Positions 18,075 to 26,170 of a stretch of 64,000 nt of DNA are shown in pieces. The number at the start of each line of letters is the position of its first letter. Positions within the stretch are counted from its first letter, which is position 1. The stretch is from Paenibacillus_AA sp045062745 (GTDB lineage: Bacteria; Bacillota; Bacilli; Paenibacillales; NBRC-103111), in contig NZ_JBJGED010000009.1 in assembly GCF_045062745.1 (NCBI RefSeq), forward strand, positions 158,681 to 222,680, given 5' to 3'. A model generated the notes under the pieces. That model saw nothing but the letters and a program-made list of their open reading frames with translations, searched no databases and had not been told where the DNA came from. The position numbers and the translations under genes are program-made.

Positions 18075-18939
18075 GTTTGTGCTTGAGCTCGACGAGCAAG
18101 GCATGCATCTGTTCCGTAGCGAGGCCGTGCAGCACCAGGCGGAATCCGGCGCGGAGCGTCGTGAGCGGAACCATCGGATGCTTGTTGTTGATGAGGGCGA
18201 GCCGGTCGTTGTTGCCGATGATTTTGGATGCTAAAATGCCGATCGTTTCATCCAGCTGCAGGGAATTCGTTGCCCGCCAGAAGTCGTTGTCCGTCAGGAA
18301 CAATTGATACACCGGGGTGAAGCATTCGATGGCCGTCGTCAGATCGAGAAAGTTGGTCCACCGCTTCGGCATGGGCTCGATCGGAATCGGGTCGGAGGTG
18401 ATGGCGTCAAAGTTCAATCGGTTTTGCTTGGTCACCTCGATCTGTTTCTCGCGAATTTCCCGGTTCAAGTTAATCACGAAGTTGTATAAGTTCAGGTCGT
18501 GCACGAGGAACAGGTCGTCCTTCACCGGCTTGAGGTTCGTCGGCTTCAGCGGATTCATCTCCACTTGGACGCCGGGAACATTGTCGCGGATGAACTGCAG
18601 CACTTCGGACCCCAGGTAGAAATGGCGCAATATCATATAGTTCGCATCGGGACTGACGAACGTCTTCATCCCCCAATACAGAACGCGATGCAACGCGCGG
18701 GAGGAGGTGAAGGCTTTTGGCACCAGGATTTTGTAGATTTGGAATAGCACGATAAGGAGGCGTGCCAACGGACGTAAGACCGGAAGCAGGAATTGCCGGG
18801 ATTTACTTGAGCAGTCCTTGAGGTAAGCCGCTTTCGCTTCCTCGTTGAATGGAATGCTCTGGTCCAAGTAAATCGCCAGGAACGGGTTCGGGTCCCGCTT
18901 GTCGTGCGGCATGAGGTTGAAATAATCGGCCTGGCTCAT
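18061..18939 (-). CDS. Unrecognised protein coupled to the ketosynthase gene
   Basis: A 292-residue protein that I do not recognise. It begins MSQADYFNLMPHDKRDPNPF. It has one clear hydrophobic stretch near residues 50-75 (LPVLRPLARLLIVLFQIYKIL), possibly a membrane or amphipathic anchor, then a mixed alpha/beta body without obvious catalytic signatures. Conserved-looking polar sites include HFYLGSE, HDLNLYNFVINLNRE and NNKHPMVPLTT. Its ATG overlaps the stop of the ketosynthase fusion gene (ATGA), so a stoichiometric functional partnership is likely. It could be an accessory or substrate-handling subunit, but that is inference only. Confidence 0.8.
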   Translation of the reverse strand: MSQADYFNLMPHDKRDPNPFLAIYLDQSIPFNEEAKAAYLKDCSSKSRQFLLPVLRPLARLLIVLFQIYKILVPKAFTSSRALHRVLYWGMKTFVSPDANYMILRHFYLGSEVLQFIRDNVPGVQVEMNPLKPTNLKPVKDDLFLVHDLNLYNFVINLNREIREKQIEVTKQNRLNFDAITSDPIPIEPMPKRWTNFLDLTTAIECFTPVYQLFLTDNDFWRATNSLQLDETIGILASKIIGNNDRLALINNKHPMVPLTTLRAGFRLVLHGLATEQMHALLVELKHKQQAS

Positions 18940-20801
18940 GTGTTCCCCAGCTCCTCCAGTTGGAGTAAATACAGCCGCGCCGTCGTCTTGGCCGTCTTCA
19001 CCATTCGGGCGGCGATCTCCAGCGTCAACAGCGGATGCTGCACCACAGCCTCCAGCCGTTCGAAATGCTTCTCATCCGAGTCGCTGTGATAGAGCAGGAA
19101 GGAGACATGCTCGTCTTGAAGACCCAGCTGGTCCCGGATCATCTCCCCCCAGTAACGGGCCATTCGACAGCCTAGCCCTTCTATAATCCACATCGCCCCG
19201 ATTAAATCGACCGGATTGTCCCGGCTGGCCCGCTGGAACAAATAGGCGGATAGAGCCTCGCTGCCGATGTTTTTCTCCCCGGACTGGATATCCGTAAGCT
19301 TCCCGCCGATCGCGAGATAATTTCGCTCCAGAATCTGAAAGTCCCGATGCTCGTCGCGTGCGTGCGCAATAAACAAGGAACGCAGGTCGATATGATCGAT
19401 CGAGATATAGGAAGCGGCGCGGGCAATCCACTGCGACCCGTCGATCACCTGCTGGCGGATGTTCTCCATCAGCAGCTTATAGTCTTCCAGCGTGAATTGC
19501 CCGTGATAAAGCTTATGAATGATCGGCACCTGGGCCAGCTTTTGCTCGAAATCGATCCAGATTTGAACGAACTGGCGAACCAAGTAGGATTGAATCTCAT
19601 GTGTTTCGTCGAACTCGAGATGGGGCGCTTCCGGCTGTCGCTCGAGGAACGCCGTCGTTTCCTCGCTCTTGGAACCGACTACGGTCAGCAGCATGTAGGA
19701 AGTCTGGAACCGACCGCTCTCCGGGACCATGCAGAGGATTCGCTCCCCGGGAGCCAGCCGCCCTTCGTTCAGCAGCTCCTCCAGCATGATGTAGATCGAG
19801 GCTGCCCCCGTATTGCCTTTGGTGTAGAGGTTCGTGAACCATTTCTCCTCGGGAATCATAAGCCCGCCGAGCCGCAACAGCCGGAAGATCTCTTCCCGGA
19901 AAAAATGCGACGAATAGTGGCACACCATCCAATCGATCGCGGCCGGGTTCACTCTGCCTTCCTCGACGAGCTCGAAGTAGCGTTGTACCCCAACCTTGGG
20001 CATCTCGTTCACGAGTCGAATGTCCTGCTTAAGATTGATCGCGCCGGCGTTGGCTGCATCCCGGATTGTGGCATAATCCATCCAGGACGCGATCGGCTCC
20101 TCCGACTCCTTGTTCATCCCCGCATACATACATACGTCGTACAAAGGTGCGTAGGATTGGTTGTCGATCCACTCGATCCGCAAGGACAAGCCCGTACGGC
20201 TGGGCCGGTTCTGCAAGACCGCGGCGCCCGCTCCATCCGACAGCATGAACCGGAGGAAGTCCGTGTCGAAGGGGATGGCGCGGTCCGCATAGCTGCCCTG
20301 ATCCTCGAACCGGGTGTGCTTGAACACGCGGCTGGGGAATTCGCTGGCGCAGGCGATGGCCGCTTCGTTCTCCCCGGACTGAATATGCAGGTACGCGTTC
20401 TTCATCGCTTGCATCCCGCTGCCGCATACCCCCTGGTGGGTCGCGATCTCCATCACCGGCAAACCCGTCTCCGCATGCACCATGCTGGCGAAGCCGGGCA
20501 CGAGCAAGTCCCCCTGCGTCGTCCCTACGGCGAGAAATTCAACGTCGTCGGATCTTACGTTACCGTTGCGCTCCAGGGCGTCGCGGATGGCGAGGTGGGC
20601 CATTTCGGCATTGGAGTACAGGCTTCTCTGTTCTTTATTCAAGGCATAGTGGCGATAGCGAATTTGGTTTTGCTCCAGAATGCGCCGCATGGCTTTCGAG
20701 CTTTTCCCGCCGATTCGGCCCAAATAATCTTCGATCTCCTCATTGCCGATCGGCGGTCCTGGCAGGAATTTTCCCAGGCTTGTAATGTATACCGAATGCA
20801 T
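18936..20801 (-). CDS. StlD/DarB-like beta-ketosynthase fused to a heme-oxygenase-like diiron (HDO) domain
   Basis: A 621-residue two-domain enzyme. Residues 1-377 are a KAS III-fold ketosynthase. The nucleophile is Cys126 (VCGSGMQAM), and partners are His295 (CHYSSHFF) and Asn330 (KGNTGAAS). The order of motifs (FLRFMLSDGAGA, EEKWFTNLYTKGNTGAAS, VPESGRF) recalls the StlD/DarB family, which joins two beta-ketoacyl chains into cyclohexanediones or dialkylresorcinols. Residues 400-621 are all-helical, of the TenA/heme-oxygenase-like oxidase type. H572-x3-D576-x2-H579 matches the C-terminal metal motif of HDO enzymes such as CADD, and E541 sits where the bridging Glu is expected. The first-helix ligands are less clear among H480, E484, H485 and D487. 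A strong AAGGAGG precedes the ATG. Confidence 0.82.
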   Translation of the reverse strand: MHSVYITSLGKFLPGPPIGNEEIEDYLGRIGGKSSKAMRRILEQNQIRYRHYALNKEQRSLYSNAEMAHLAIRDALERNGNVRSDDVEFLAVGTTQGDLLVPGFASMVHAETGLPVMEIATHQGVCGSGMQAMKNAYLHIQSGENEAAIACASEFPSRVFKHTRFEDQGSYADRAIPFDTDFLRFMLSDGAGAAVLQNRPSRTGLSLRIEWIDNQSYAPLYDVCMYAGMNKESEEPIASWMDYATIRDAANAGAINLKQDIRLVNEMPKVGVQRYFELVEEGRVNPAAIDWMVCHYSSHFFREEIFRLLRLGGLMIPEEKWFTNLYTKGNTGAASIYIMLEELLNEGRLAPGERILCMVPESGRFQTSYMLLTVVGSKSEETTAFLERQPEAPHLEFDETHEIQSYLVRQFVQIWIDFEQKLAQVPIIHKLYHGQFTLEDYKLLMENIRQQVIDGSQWIARAASYISIDHIDLRSLFIAHARDEHRDFQILERNYLAIGGKLTDIQSGEKNIGSEALSAYLFQRASRDNPVDLIGAMWIIEGLGCRMARYWGEMIRDQLGLQDEHVSFLLYHSDSDEKHFERLEAVVQHPLLTLEIAARMVKTAKTTARLYLLQLEELGNT

Positions 20802-20818
20802 GACAGACCTCCTTTTTG

Positions 20819-20840
20819 CCGAATAGCACCTACTATTCGG
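20819..20840. promoter_or_regulatory. Perfect inverted repeat in the ketosynthase leader
   Basis: CCGAATAG / CTATTCGG (8-bp arms, 6-base spacer) ends about 18 bases upstream of the ketosynthase ATG, immediately before its AGGAGG. It may be an operator or an RNA stem that affects ribosome access. Confidence 0.6.
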
Positions 20841-20880
20841 TTAGCTTCATCATCGTCGATTCGGGCAAGGATGCCTAGTA

Positions 20881-21063
20881 CTAAGTTTCCATGGTACTTC
20901 TGTACAAATAAAGCTTGACCGGATAGTCCGCATATTCACGAACGGTCTTTGACTGCTCCAACACGTCTACTATGTCTCCCTCATCCTGCACATAGATTCC
21001 GGACCGATAACAGGCGTATTTCAAATTGGGCGAATAAAGCTCTTCCTTGAACTCGGAGTCCAT
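20881..21063 (-). CDS. Possible 60-residue small protein
   Basis: An ATG-started frame, MDSEFKEELYSPNLKYACYR..., acidic with many Tyr and ending YLYRSTMET. It lies 80 bases upstream of the ketosynthase gene on the same strand. The composition looks protein-like, but no clear Shine-Dalgarno stands before the ATG and I recognise no family. It could be a short leader-encoded protein, a remnant or chance. Confidence 0.35.
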   Translation of the reverse strand: MDSEFKEELYSPNLKYACYRSGIYVQDEGDIVDVLEQSKTVREYADYPVKLYLYRSTMET

Positions 21064-21254
21064 ATCGTCGGGATCGGGTTGGGTCGATTACCCTATTTTA
21101 CAAGTAGACGACCTCCATTTGGCAAGCCCTGCTAAAGAATGATTTCCCTGCTCGATGTGAGCAAAATCTTCTCGCGCTAACTCAGTCCATTGCAGACCTA
21201 TTCCGTTTTGTGAACAGCTTCACAGCTTGATTTTCTCAAAAAAATTTATTTATC

Positions 21255-21284
21255 TTGACAGTCAACTGTCCCATCGTTTACTTT
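21255..21284 (+). promoter_or_regulatory. Promoter of the LacI-family gene
   Basis: TTGACA at 21255-21260, an 18-base spacer, then TACTTT. A GACAGT-CA-ACTGTC inverted repeat (21257-21270) overlaps the -35 and could be a second protein-binding site. Confidence 0.55.
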
Positions 21285-21293
21285 AAATTCATT

Positions 21294-21303
21294 AAATCGG
21301 TTT
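21294..21303. promoter_or_regulatory. LacI-type operator candidate 1
   Basis: AAATCGGTTT, with the central CG typical of LacI/CcpA-type sites, lies just downstream of the predicted -10. Occupancy here would block initiation. Confidence 0.5.
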
Positions 21304-21384
21304 CATAAAAAATAAAGCGCTATCATAATTTATTTATAGCCAATCTTCACATTTTCTTAATAGCGCGAAAACATCAAGCTAATA

Positions 21385-21394
21385 AAACCGGTTT
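21385..21394. promoter_or_regulatory. LacI-type operator candidate 2
   Basis: AAACCGGTTT, a perfect palindrome, 91 bases downstream of candidate 1 and 60 bases before the TTG start. The two sites differ at one position, suggesting autoregulation by the adjacent LacI-family protein. Confidence 0.55.
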
Positions 21395-21454
21395 AATATG
21401 AAATTGTCTTCAAAGGTGGATAGAGGGATTGAAAATCGAAGGGAGGTTCAAACC

Positions 21455-22498
21455 TTGGCAACCATTGCAGATGTGGCCCGAACGGCCGGCGTTTCCAAGA
21501 GCACGGTCTCGAATGTATTCAGCCAGAAGCGCCCGATCAGCAAAGAAGTTTCAGAACGCGTTCTGGCCGCAGCTCGCAAGCTGGACTACAAGCCGAACTA
21601 CTGGGCCCGGAGTTTGGTGAGTAAGACGACCCACATTATAGGCATCAATATGCCCGGCGAACGGATGAAATTCAGTCAATTCCACTTATCGCTGCTGAAC
21701 GGGGTCCTTTATGAATGCAGCATGAGCGGCTATCGACTCTTGGTCAACGCCTTGACCAAGACGTATCTGGACGATGTGCCTCGTCTCTCCTCCGAACCCG
21801 TAGATGGCGATATTCTACTCGACCCAGTCGAACATGATTCGCGAATTGCGGACAGGGTGCGCCAGGGGCTGCCGTTAGTCGTCATCGGTCGGCCGCACGC
21901 GGAATACGAGTCGAAGGTCTGCTATGTGGACAATGATAACGTGGCGACCGGCACGATGGTCGTGGACTACCTGCTGCAATTCGGCCACAAGCGCATCATG
22001 CTCCTCAATGCGTCGAAGGGCAAAACCGTCTCGACGGACCGTGGGCTCGGATACCGTCAAGCGTTGGAGTCGGCAGGCCAGACATTTGATCCCGCGCTGC
22101 TCGTTTACAAGGATCCGAATACGCCGTCCGCGGAGTATGGCTACGACGTAACGAAGAAAATGCTCAAGAAACACCCGGACATCACGGCCATCATCGCCGA
22201 TACGGACAAAATGGCGCTCGGGGTATACCGGGCGGCGGCAGAGCTGGGGCTCAGCATCCCCGGGGACTTGTCGGTCATAGCTTTCAGCGACGAGTCGGTA
22301 TTCTCAGCGGACTTCGTACCGCAATTGACCGGAGTCAAGCTGTCTGCCGAACAGCTGGGACATGAGGCTGCGAAGCTCTTGATCAACCAATGCGCGACCG
22401 GACATCGTTCCGTGCAGAGGGTGCTTATCCAGACGGAGTTGGTCGAACGCGGATCCTGCGGGCCGGCTCGGCCGAATGAGAGTGCGCCCACGAACTGA
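21455..22498 (+). CDS. LacI-family transcriptional regulator
   Basis: A 347-residue regulator. The HTH is at about residues 4-25 (IADVARTAGVSKSTVSNVFSQKRPIS), then a hinge (YKPNYWARSL) and a periplasmic-binding-protein-like effector domain (GHKRIMLLNASKGKTVSTDRGLGYRQAL, DLSVIAFSDESVFS). A TTG start with GGGAGG eight bases upstream places the HTH at the extreme N-terminus, as the family requires. An ATG 19 codons earlier lacks such a site. It probably represses itself and the importer genes that follow until a sugar binds. Confidence 0.92.
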   Translation: MATIADVARTAGVSKSTVSNVFSQKRPISKEVSERVLAAARKLDYKPNYWARSLVSKTTHIIGINMPGERMKFSQFHLSLLNGVLYECSMSGYRLLVNALTKTYLDDVPRLSSEPVDGDILLDPVEHDSRIADRVRQGLPLVVIGRPHAEYESKVCYVDNDNVATGTMVVDYLLQFGHKRIMLLNASKGKTVSTDRGLGYRQALESAGQTFDPALLVYKDPNTPSAEYGYDVTKKMLKKHPDITAIIADTDKMALGVYRAAAELGLSIPGDLSVIAFSDESVFSADFVPQLTGVKLSAEQLGHEAAKLLINQCATGHRSVQRVLIQTELVERGSCGPARPNESAPTN

Positions 22499-22527
22499 TA
22501 AATAACTCTATCCGAGGAGGAGTTCAT

Positions 22528-24201
22528 ATGAAGAAGAAATCGATCATCCTGCTTCTAGCTTCGACGGCGGTGCTCGCATCCGCTTGCGGTGGCCAGGACG
22601 AGGGCGGAAGCTCTCCGAAAGCGACGGACGGAGCCTCTAAGCCGTCCAGCGCACCCTCAGCCGACAGCGCGAAGGTGGATCCGTTCAAGCTGCCGAACCC
22701 GGTTACGATAACCACCTTCAAGAGTGTGCCGGCTACCGGCAAGCTGCCGGCAGGCGATACCGTGGAGAATAACCAGTACTCTCGGTATATCAAGGACAAG
22801 ACGAATATCGAGTTCAAGCTGTTGTGGTATGCAGCAGGGACGGACTTCGATCAAAAATCGAAGCTGTCCATCGCCAGCGGCGACATCCCGGACATGCTGC
22901 TGGTCGACGAGCAAACCTTCCTCTCCCTTGCGGATGCCGGTCAGCTCGAGGACTTGACCAAGGTATACGAGAAATATGCTTCCCCGCTGACGAAGGAGCT
23001 GTACGCTTCCACGAACAATAAAGCGCTGGAGAAGGCGACCTATAAGGGCAAGCTGATGGCCATTCCGAATATCAGCGTCCAGGCGGACGCGGCCAGCCTC
23101 GTTTGGGTTAGGAAAGACTGGCTGGACAAGGTCGGACTGCAGCCGCCGAAGACGATGGACGATGTGACGGCGATCGCCAAGGCATTCGTCGAGCGCGATC
23201 CGGACGGCAACGGCAAGGCGGACACGATCGGCTTGACCGGCTCTTCCGGTGCGGTCACCGTCCCGGGCAAAGCCAGCAGCCATAACTGGAAAGCCTTGTT
23301 CATGTCTTACGACGCTTATCCCGGCAACTGGATCAAAGACGGCTCGGGCAAAATCGTATATGGTTCTGTTTTACCGGAAACCAAGCAAGCGCTTTCAAAA
23401 TTACGTGACATGTACGGCGCCGGTCTGATCGACAAGGAATTCGCGCTTCGCAAGGATCTGAACGAGCCGGTCGTAGGCGGGAAATCCGGTCTATTCTTCG
23501 GACCGTGGTGGGCCGGCGGAATCGTGGCCGACACGATGACGAACGATCCGAAGGCTAATTTCGAGCCCTATCTGATTCCGAATGCCAAAGGGCAATACAA
23601 CAATCTGATGATTCCCGTCAGCAACCGTTTTGTCGTCGTGAAGAAGGGCATGAAAAATCCGGAAGCCGCCGTCGTCTATGCGAACACCTTCATCGCCGCG
23701 CAGCGGAAGGTCGATCCAGATTCGGCGAAGCTTGACTTCACCGTAGACGCCACTTATTGGCCGATCGGCAACGCTACGTACGACTATGCGGATGCCGTGG
23801 AACGGAAGGCGGAACAACTGAAGAAGGCGCTCAATGGAGAGATCAAACCCGAGCAGCTCAACCAAGAAATCAAAATTCTATACGACGCCGCCGTGGCGGA
23901 TAAAGCCAAGCCGAAAGCCGATCTGAAAATCTGGCGCTCTTTCTACGGCTACACGGCACCGGCCGCTCTGCTGAAGCAAAAGATGAATCAGGTGTTCAGT
24001 GAATATACGGCTACGACTGCGACCATGGAGCGGAAATGGGCCAACCTGCAAAAACTCGAATCCGAAACGTTCCTAAAAATCGTAATGGGCGACGCCTCGC
24101 TCGACTCCTTCGATAAATTCGTAAGCGACTGGAAGGCTCAGGGTGGAGACGAGATCACGAAGGAAGTTCAGACGGAAGTCGACAAGCTGAAGAGCAAATA
24201 A
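22528..24201 (+). CDS. Extracellular solute-binding lipoprotein
   Basis: A 557-residue binding protein with a signal peptide and lipobox (LASACGG), then a Ser/Ala-rich linker. It shows the LplA-group signature VWVRKDWLDKVGLQPPKTMDDVTAIAKAF...DPDGNGKADTIGL. It is the binding subunit of the second importer. GGAGGAG precedes the ATG, 29 bases after the LacI-family gene. It is related to but clearly distinct from the lipoprotein at 7088-8743. Confidence 0.93.
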   Translation: MKKKSIILLLASTAVLASACGGQDEGGSSPKATDGASKPSSAPSADSAKVDPFKLPNPVTITTFKSVPATGKLPAGDTVENNQYSRYIKDKTNIEFKLLWYAAGTDFDQKSKLSIASGDIPDMLLVDEQTFLSLADAGQLEDLTKVYEKYASPLTKELYASTNNKALEKATYKGKLMAIPNISVQADAASLVWVRKDWLDKVGLQPPKTMDDVTAIAKAFVERDPDGNGKADTIGLTGSSGAVTVPGKASSHNWKALFMSYDAYPGNWIKDGSGKIVYGSVLPETKQALSKLRDMYGAGLIDKEFALRKDLNEPVVGGKSGLFFGPWWAGGIVADTMTNDPKANFEPYLIPNAKGQYNNLMIPVSNRFVVVKKGMKNPEAAVVYANTFIAAQRKVDPDSAKLDFTVDATYWPIGNATYDYADAVERKAEQLKKALNGEIKPEQLNQEIKILYDAAVADKAKPKADLKIWRSFYGYTAPAALLKQKMNQVFSEYTATTATMERKWANLQKLESETFLKIVMGDASLDSFDKFVSDWKAQGGDEITKEVQTEVDKLKSK

Positions 24202-24223
24202 ATAAAAAAAACGGGAGATCAAT

Positions 24224-24276
24224 AGAGCGCCTGACGGAGGCTCGGCTCCGGCTGCGTACCTGAGCGGCGCTCTTTT
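24224..24276 (+). other. Intercistronic hairpin, possible partial terminator
   Basis: AGAGCGCC / GGCGCTCT arms enclose an inner CGGAG/CTCCG stem, followed by TTTTGC. Placed between binding-protein and permease genes, it probably lowers permease expression. Confidence 0.65.
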
Positions 24277-24321
24277 GCACCCCTTACGAAGTCCTGGGGT
24301 ATTCGCGGAAAGGAACGGACC

Positions 24322-25212
24322 ATGAACCTGAGATCGTTTCAAAAGCATTATCATCTCATGCTGCTGCCCGGCATTGTGCTGTTGATCATTTTTCATCTCA
24401 TTCCGATGTTCGGGGTCGTCATCGCCTTTCAGAATTTCAAAATCGGCAAAGGCATTTGGAACTCGGACTGGATCGGCCTGGAAAACTTCACGTACTTGTT
24501 CGAGATCCGCGACGGCGGGGTCATCCTGTTCAACACCGTCTTCATCGCCGTGATGAAAATCATCGCCCATCTGATTATCCCGCTCGTGTTCGCCCTCATG
24601 CTGAACGAGGTTCGCATCATGGCCGTCAAGCGTTGGGTGCAAACGATCGTCTATTTGCCCCACTTCATCTCCTGGGTCATACTGGCCGGGATCATCGCCG
24701 ATATCCTGTCCTTGAAAGGCATCCTCAATCAGGCGCTGGGCTGGTTCGGGATCGAGCCGATCATGTTCCTCGCCAGCAACACATGGTTCCCCGGCATCAT
24801 CGTGGGCACCGACATCTGGAAAGAATTCGGCTTCGCCGCCATCATCTACTTGGCCGCGCTGGCCGGCATCAATCCGAATCTATACGAGGCCGCCGAGATC
24901 GACGGCGCGAGCCGGCTCCAGCAGCTCCGGTACATCACGCTCCCGAGCCTCGCCACTACGATCGTGCTGCTGGCGACGCTCAGCATCGGCAACATCCTGA
25001 ACGCCGGATTCGATCAAATCTTCAATCTGTACAATCCGCTCGTCTACGATTCGGGCGACATCATAGATACGTACGTGTACCGAGTCGGCCTCGTCCAAGC
25101 CCAATACGGCTTCGCGACCGCCGTCAGCTTGATGAAGTCCGTGGTGGGCTTCGCGCTCATTATGATTTCTTACAAACTGGCTTACAAGTACGCCAATTAT
25201 CGCATCTTCTAG
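24322..25212 (+). CDS. Carbohydrate ABC transporter permease, LplB type
   Basis: A 296-residue MalF-like permease. The N-terminal segment is HYHLMLLPGIVLLIIFHLIP and the EAA loop is YEAAEIDGASRLQQLRYITLP. The family C-terminus has IDTYVYRVGLVQAQYGFATAVSLMKS. GGAACGG precedes the ATG. It forms the channel with the next permease. No dedicated ATPase is encoded here. Confidence 0.92.
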   Translation: MNLRSFQKHYHLMLLPGIVLLIIFHLIPMFGVVIAFQNFKIGKGIWNSDWIGLENFTYLFEIRDGGVILFNTVFIAVMKIIAHLIIPLVFALMLNEVRIMAVKRWVQTIVYLPHFISWVILAGIIADILSLKGILNQALGWFGIEPIMFLASNTWFPGIIVGTDIWKEFGFAAIIYLAALAGINPNLYEAAEIDGASRLQQLRYITLPSLATTIVLLATLSIGNILNAGFDQIFNLYNPLVYDSGDIIDTYVYRVGLVQAQYGFATAVSLMKSVVGFALIMISYKLAYKYANYRIF

Positions 25213-25233
25213 GGAGAAAGCGGGTGAGGAACG

Positions 25234-26118
25234 GTGGTTCGGAATCGTACATGGGCAGCCCGCGTGTCCGAGGGGGCGCTGCTCGCTATCATGCTGGGCA
25301 TTTCCTTGCTCTCGCTCGGACCGGTGTGGCACACGATCGCGGTGTCGTTCAGCGAGAACGCGGCCGCAGCCGGCGGGCTCGTCAAATTCTGGCCCAAGGG
25401 CTTTACGCTCGAATCGTACAAAAAAATATTGGAGGAGCCGCACTTCCTCCACTCGTTCTATGTATCGGTCAAACGGGTATTCGTCGGCGGCATCGTCAAC
25501 TTCGTCCTAACCGTACTGATGGCCTATCCGCTCTCCCGGAGCGGAAAGGAGTTCCCGCGCCGCAACATCTATATGTGGTTTCTCCTTTTCAACATGCTGT
25601 TCAGCGGAGGGATCATTCCGCTATACTTGACCGTAAAGGCGCTCGGCATGTTCAATTCGATATGGGCGCTCGTCTTGCCTGGAGCGGTGCCGATCTTCAA
25701 TGTCATCCTGCTCATGAACTTCTTCCGCAACATGCCGAAGGAGCTGAGCGAAGCTGGCTATATGGATGGAGCTGGCCCCTGGTACATGCTGACCCGGATC
25801 TTCCTGCCGCTGTCCTTGCCCGCGCTGGCGACCGTCACGCTCTTCAGCGTAGTGGGACACTGGAACGCTTTCTTCGACGGGATGATCTTCATGCGGAGCG
25901 TCGAGAATTATCCGCTGCAGACCTACATTCAACAGCTGGTCGTGCAGATCAATACGCAGGAGTTCGATTCGACCCAACTGGAACTGCTGCAGAAAGTATC
26001 GGAGAAAACGCTGAATGCGGCCAAAATCGTCGTATCCATGGTACCGATCCTGGTCGTCTATCCGTTCCTGCAAAAATATTTCATCCATGGCATCATGCTC
26101 GGCTCCGTGAAAGAGTAA
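25234..26118 (+). CDS. Carbohydrate ABC transporter permease, LplC type
   Basis: A 294-residue MalG-like permease starting at a GTG preceded by GAGGAACG. The EAA-like loop is SEAGYMDGAGPWYMLTRIFLPLS, and the C-terminus FIHGIMLGSVKE is typical. It lies 21 bases after its partner permease. The importer is therefore lipoprotein-LplB-LplC, presumably energised by a shared ATPase. Confidence 0.92.
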   Translation: MVRNRTWAARVSEGALLAIMLGISLLSLGPVWHTIAVSFSENAAAAGGLVKFWPKGFTLESYKKILEEPHFLHSFYVSVKRVFVGGIVNFVLTVLMAYPLSRSGKEFPRRNIYMWFLLFNMLFSGGIIPLYLTVKALGMFNSIWALVLPGAVPIFNVILLMNFFRNMPKELSEAGYMDGAGPWYMLTRIFLPLSLPALATVTLFSVVGHWNAFFDGMIFMRSVENYPLQTYIQQLVVQINTQEFDSTQLELLQKVSEKTLNAAKIVVSMVPILVVYPFLQKYFIHGIMLGSVKE

Positions 26119-26170
26119 ATTCAACTCTTCGCTAACTGCCCAATCCTGCTTCAATCGGAGGAATTCCCAA

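Larger units (their letters stand above)
21064..21454. other. Regulatory gap upstream of the LacI-family gene
   Basis: No gene is seen before 21455. The right half is AT-rich and holds the promoter and two operator-like sites listed separately. The left half (21064-21240) holds nothing recognisable. Confidence 0.6.

Noticed and set aside
19347..20918. 523-codon frame antisense to the ketosynthase fusion
   Set aside because: The ketosynthase strand has full motifs and a strong ribosome site. The antisense product is basic and low in structure.
24456..26135. 559-codon plus-strand frame across both permease genes
   Set aside because: It lies out of frame over two clear permeases and gives an Arg/His-rich product. 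It is typical of alternative frames in GC-rich genes.
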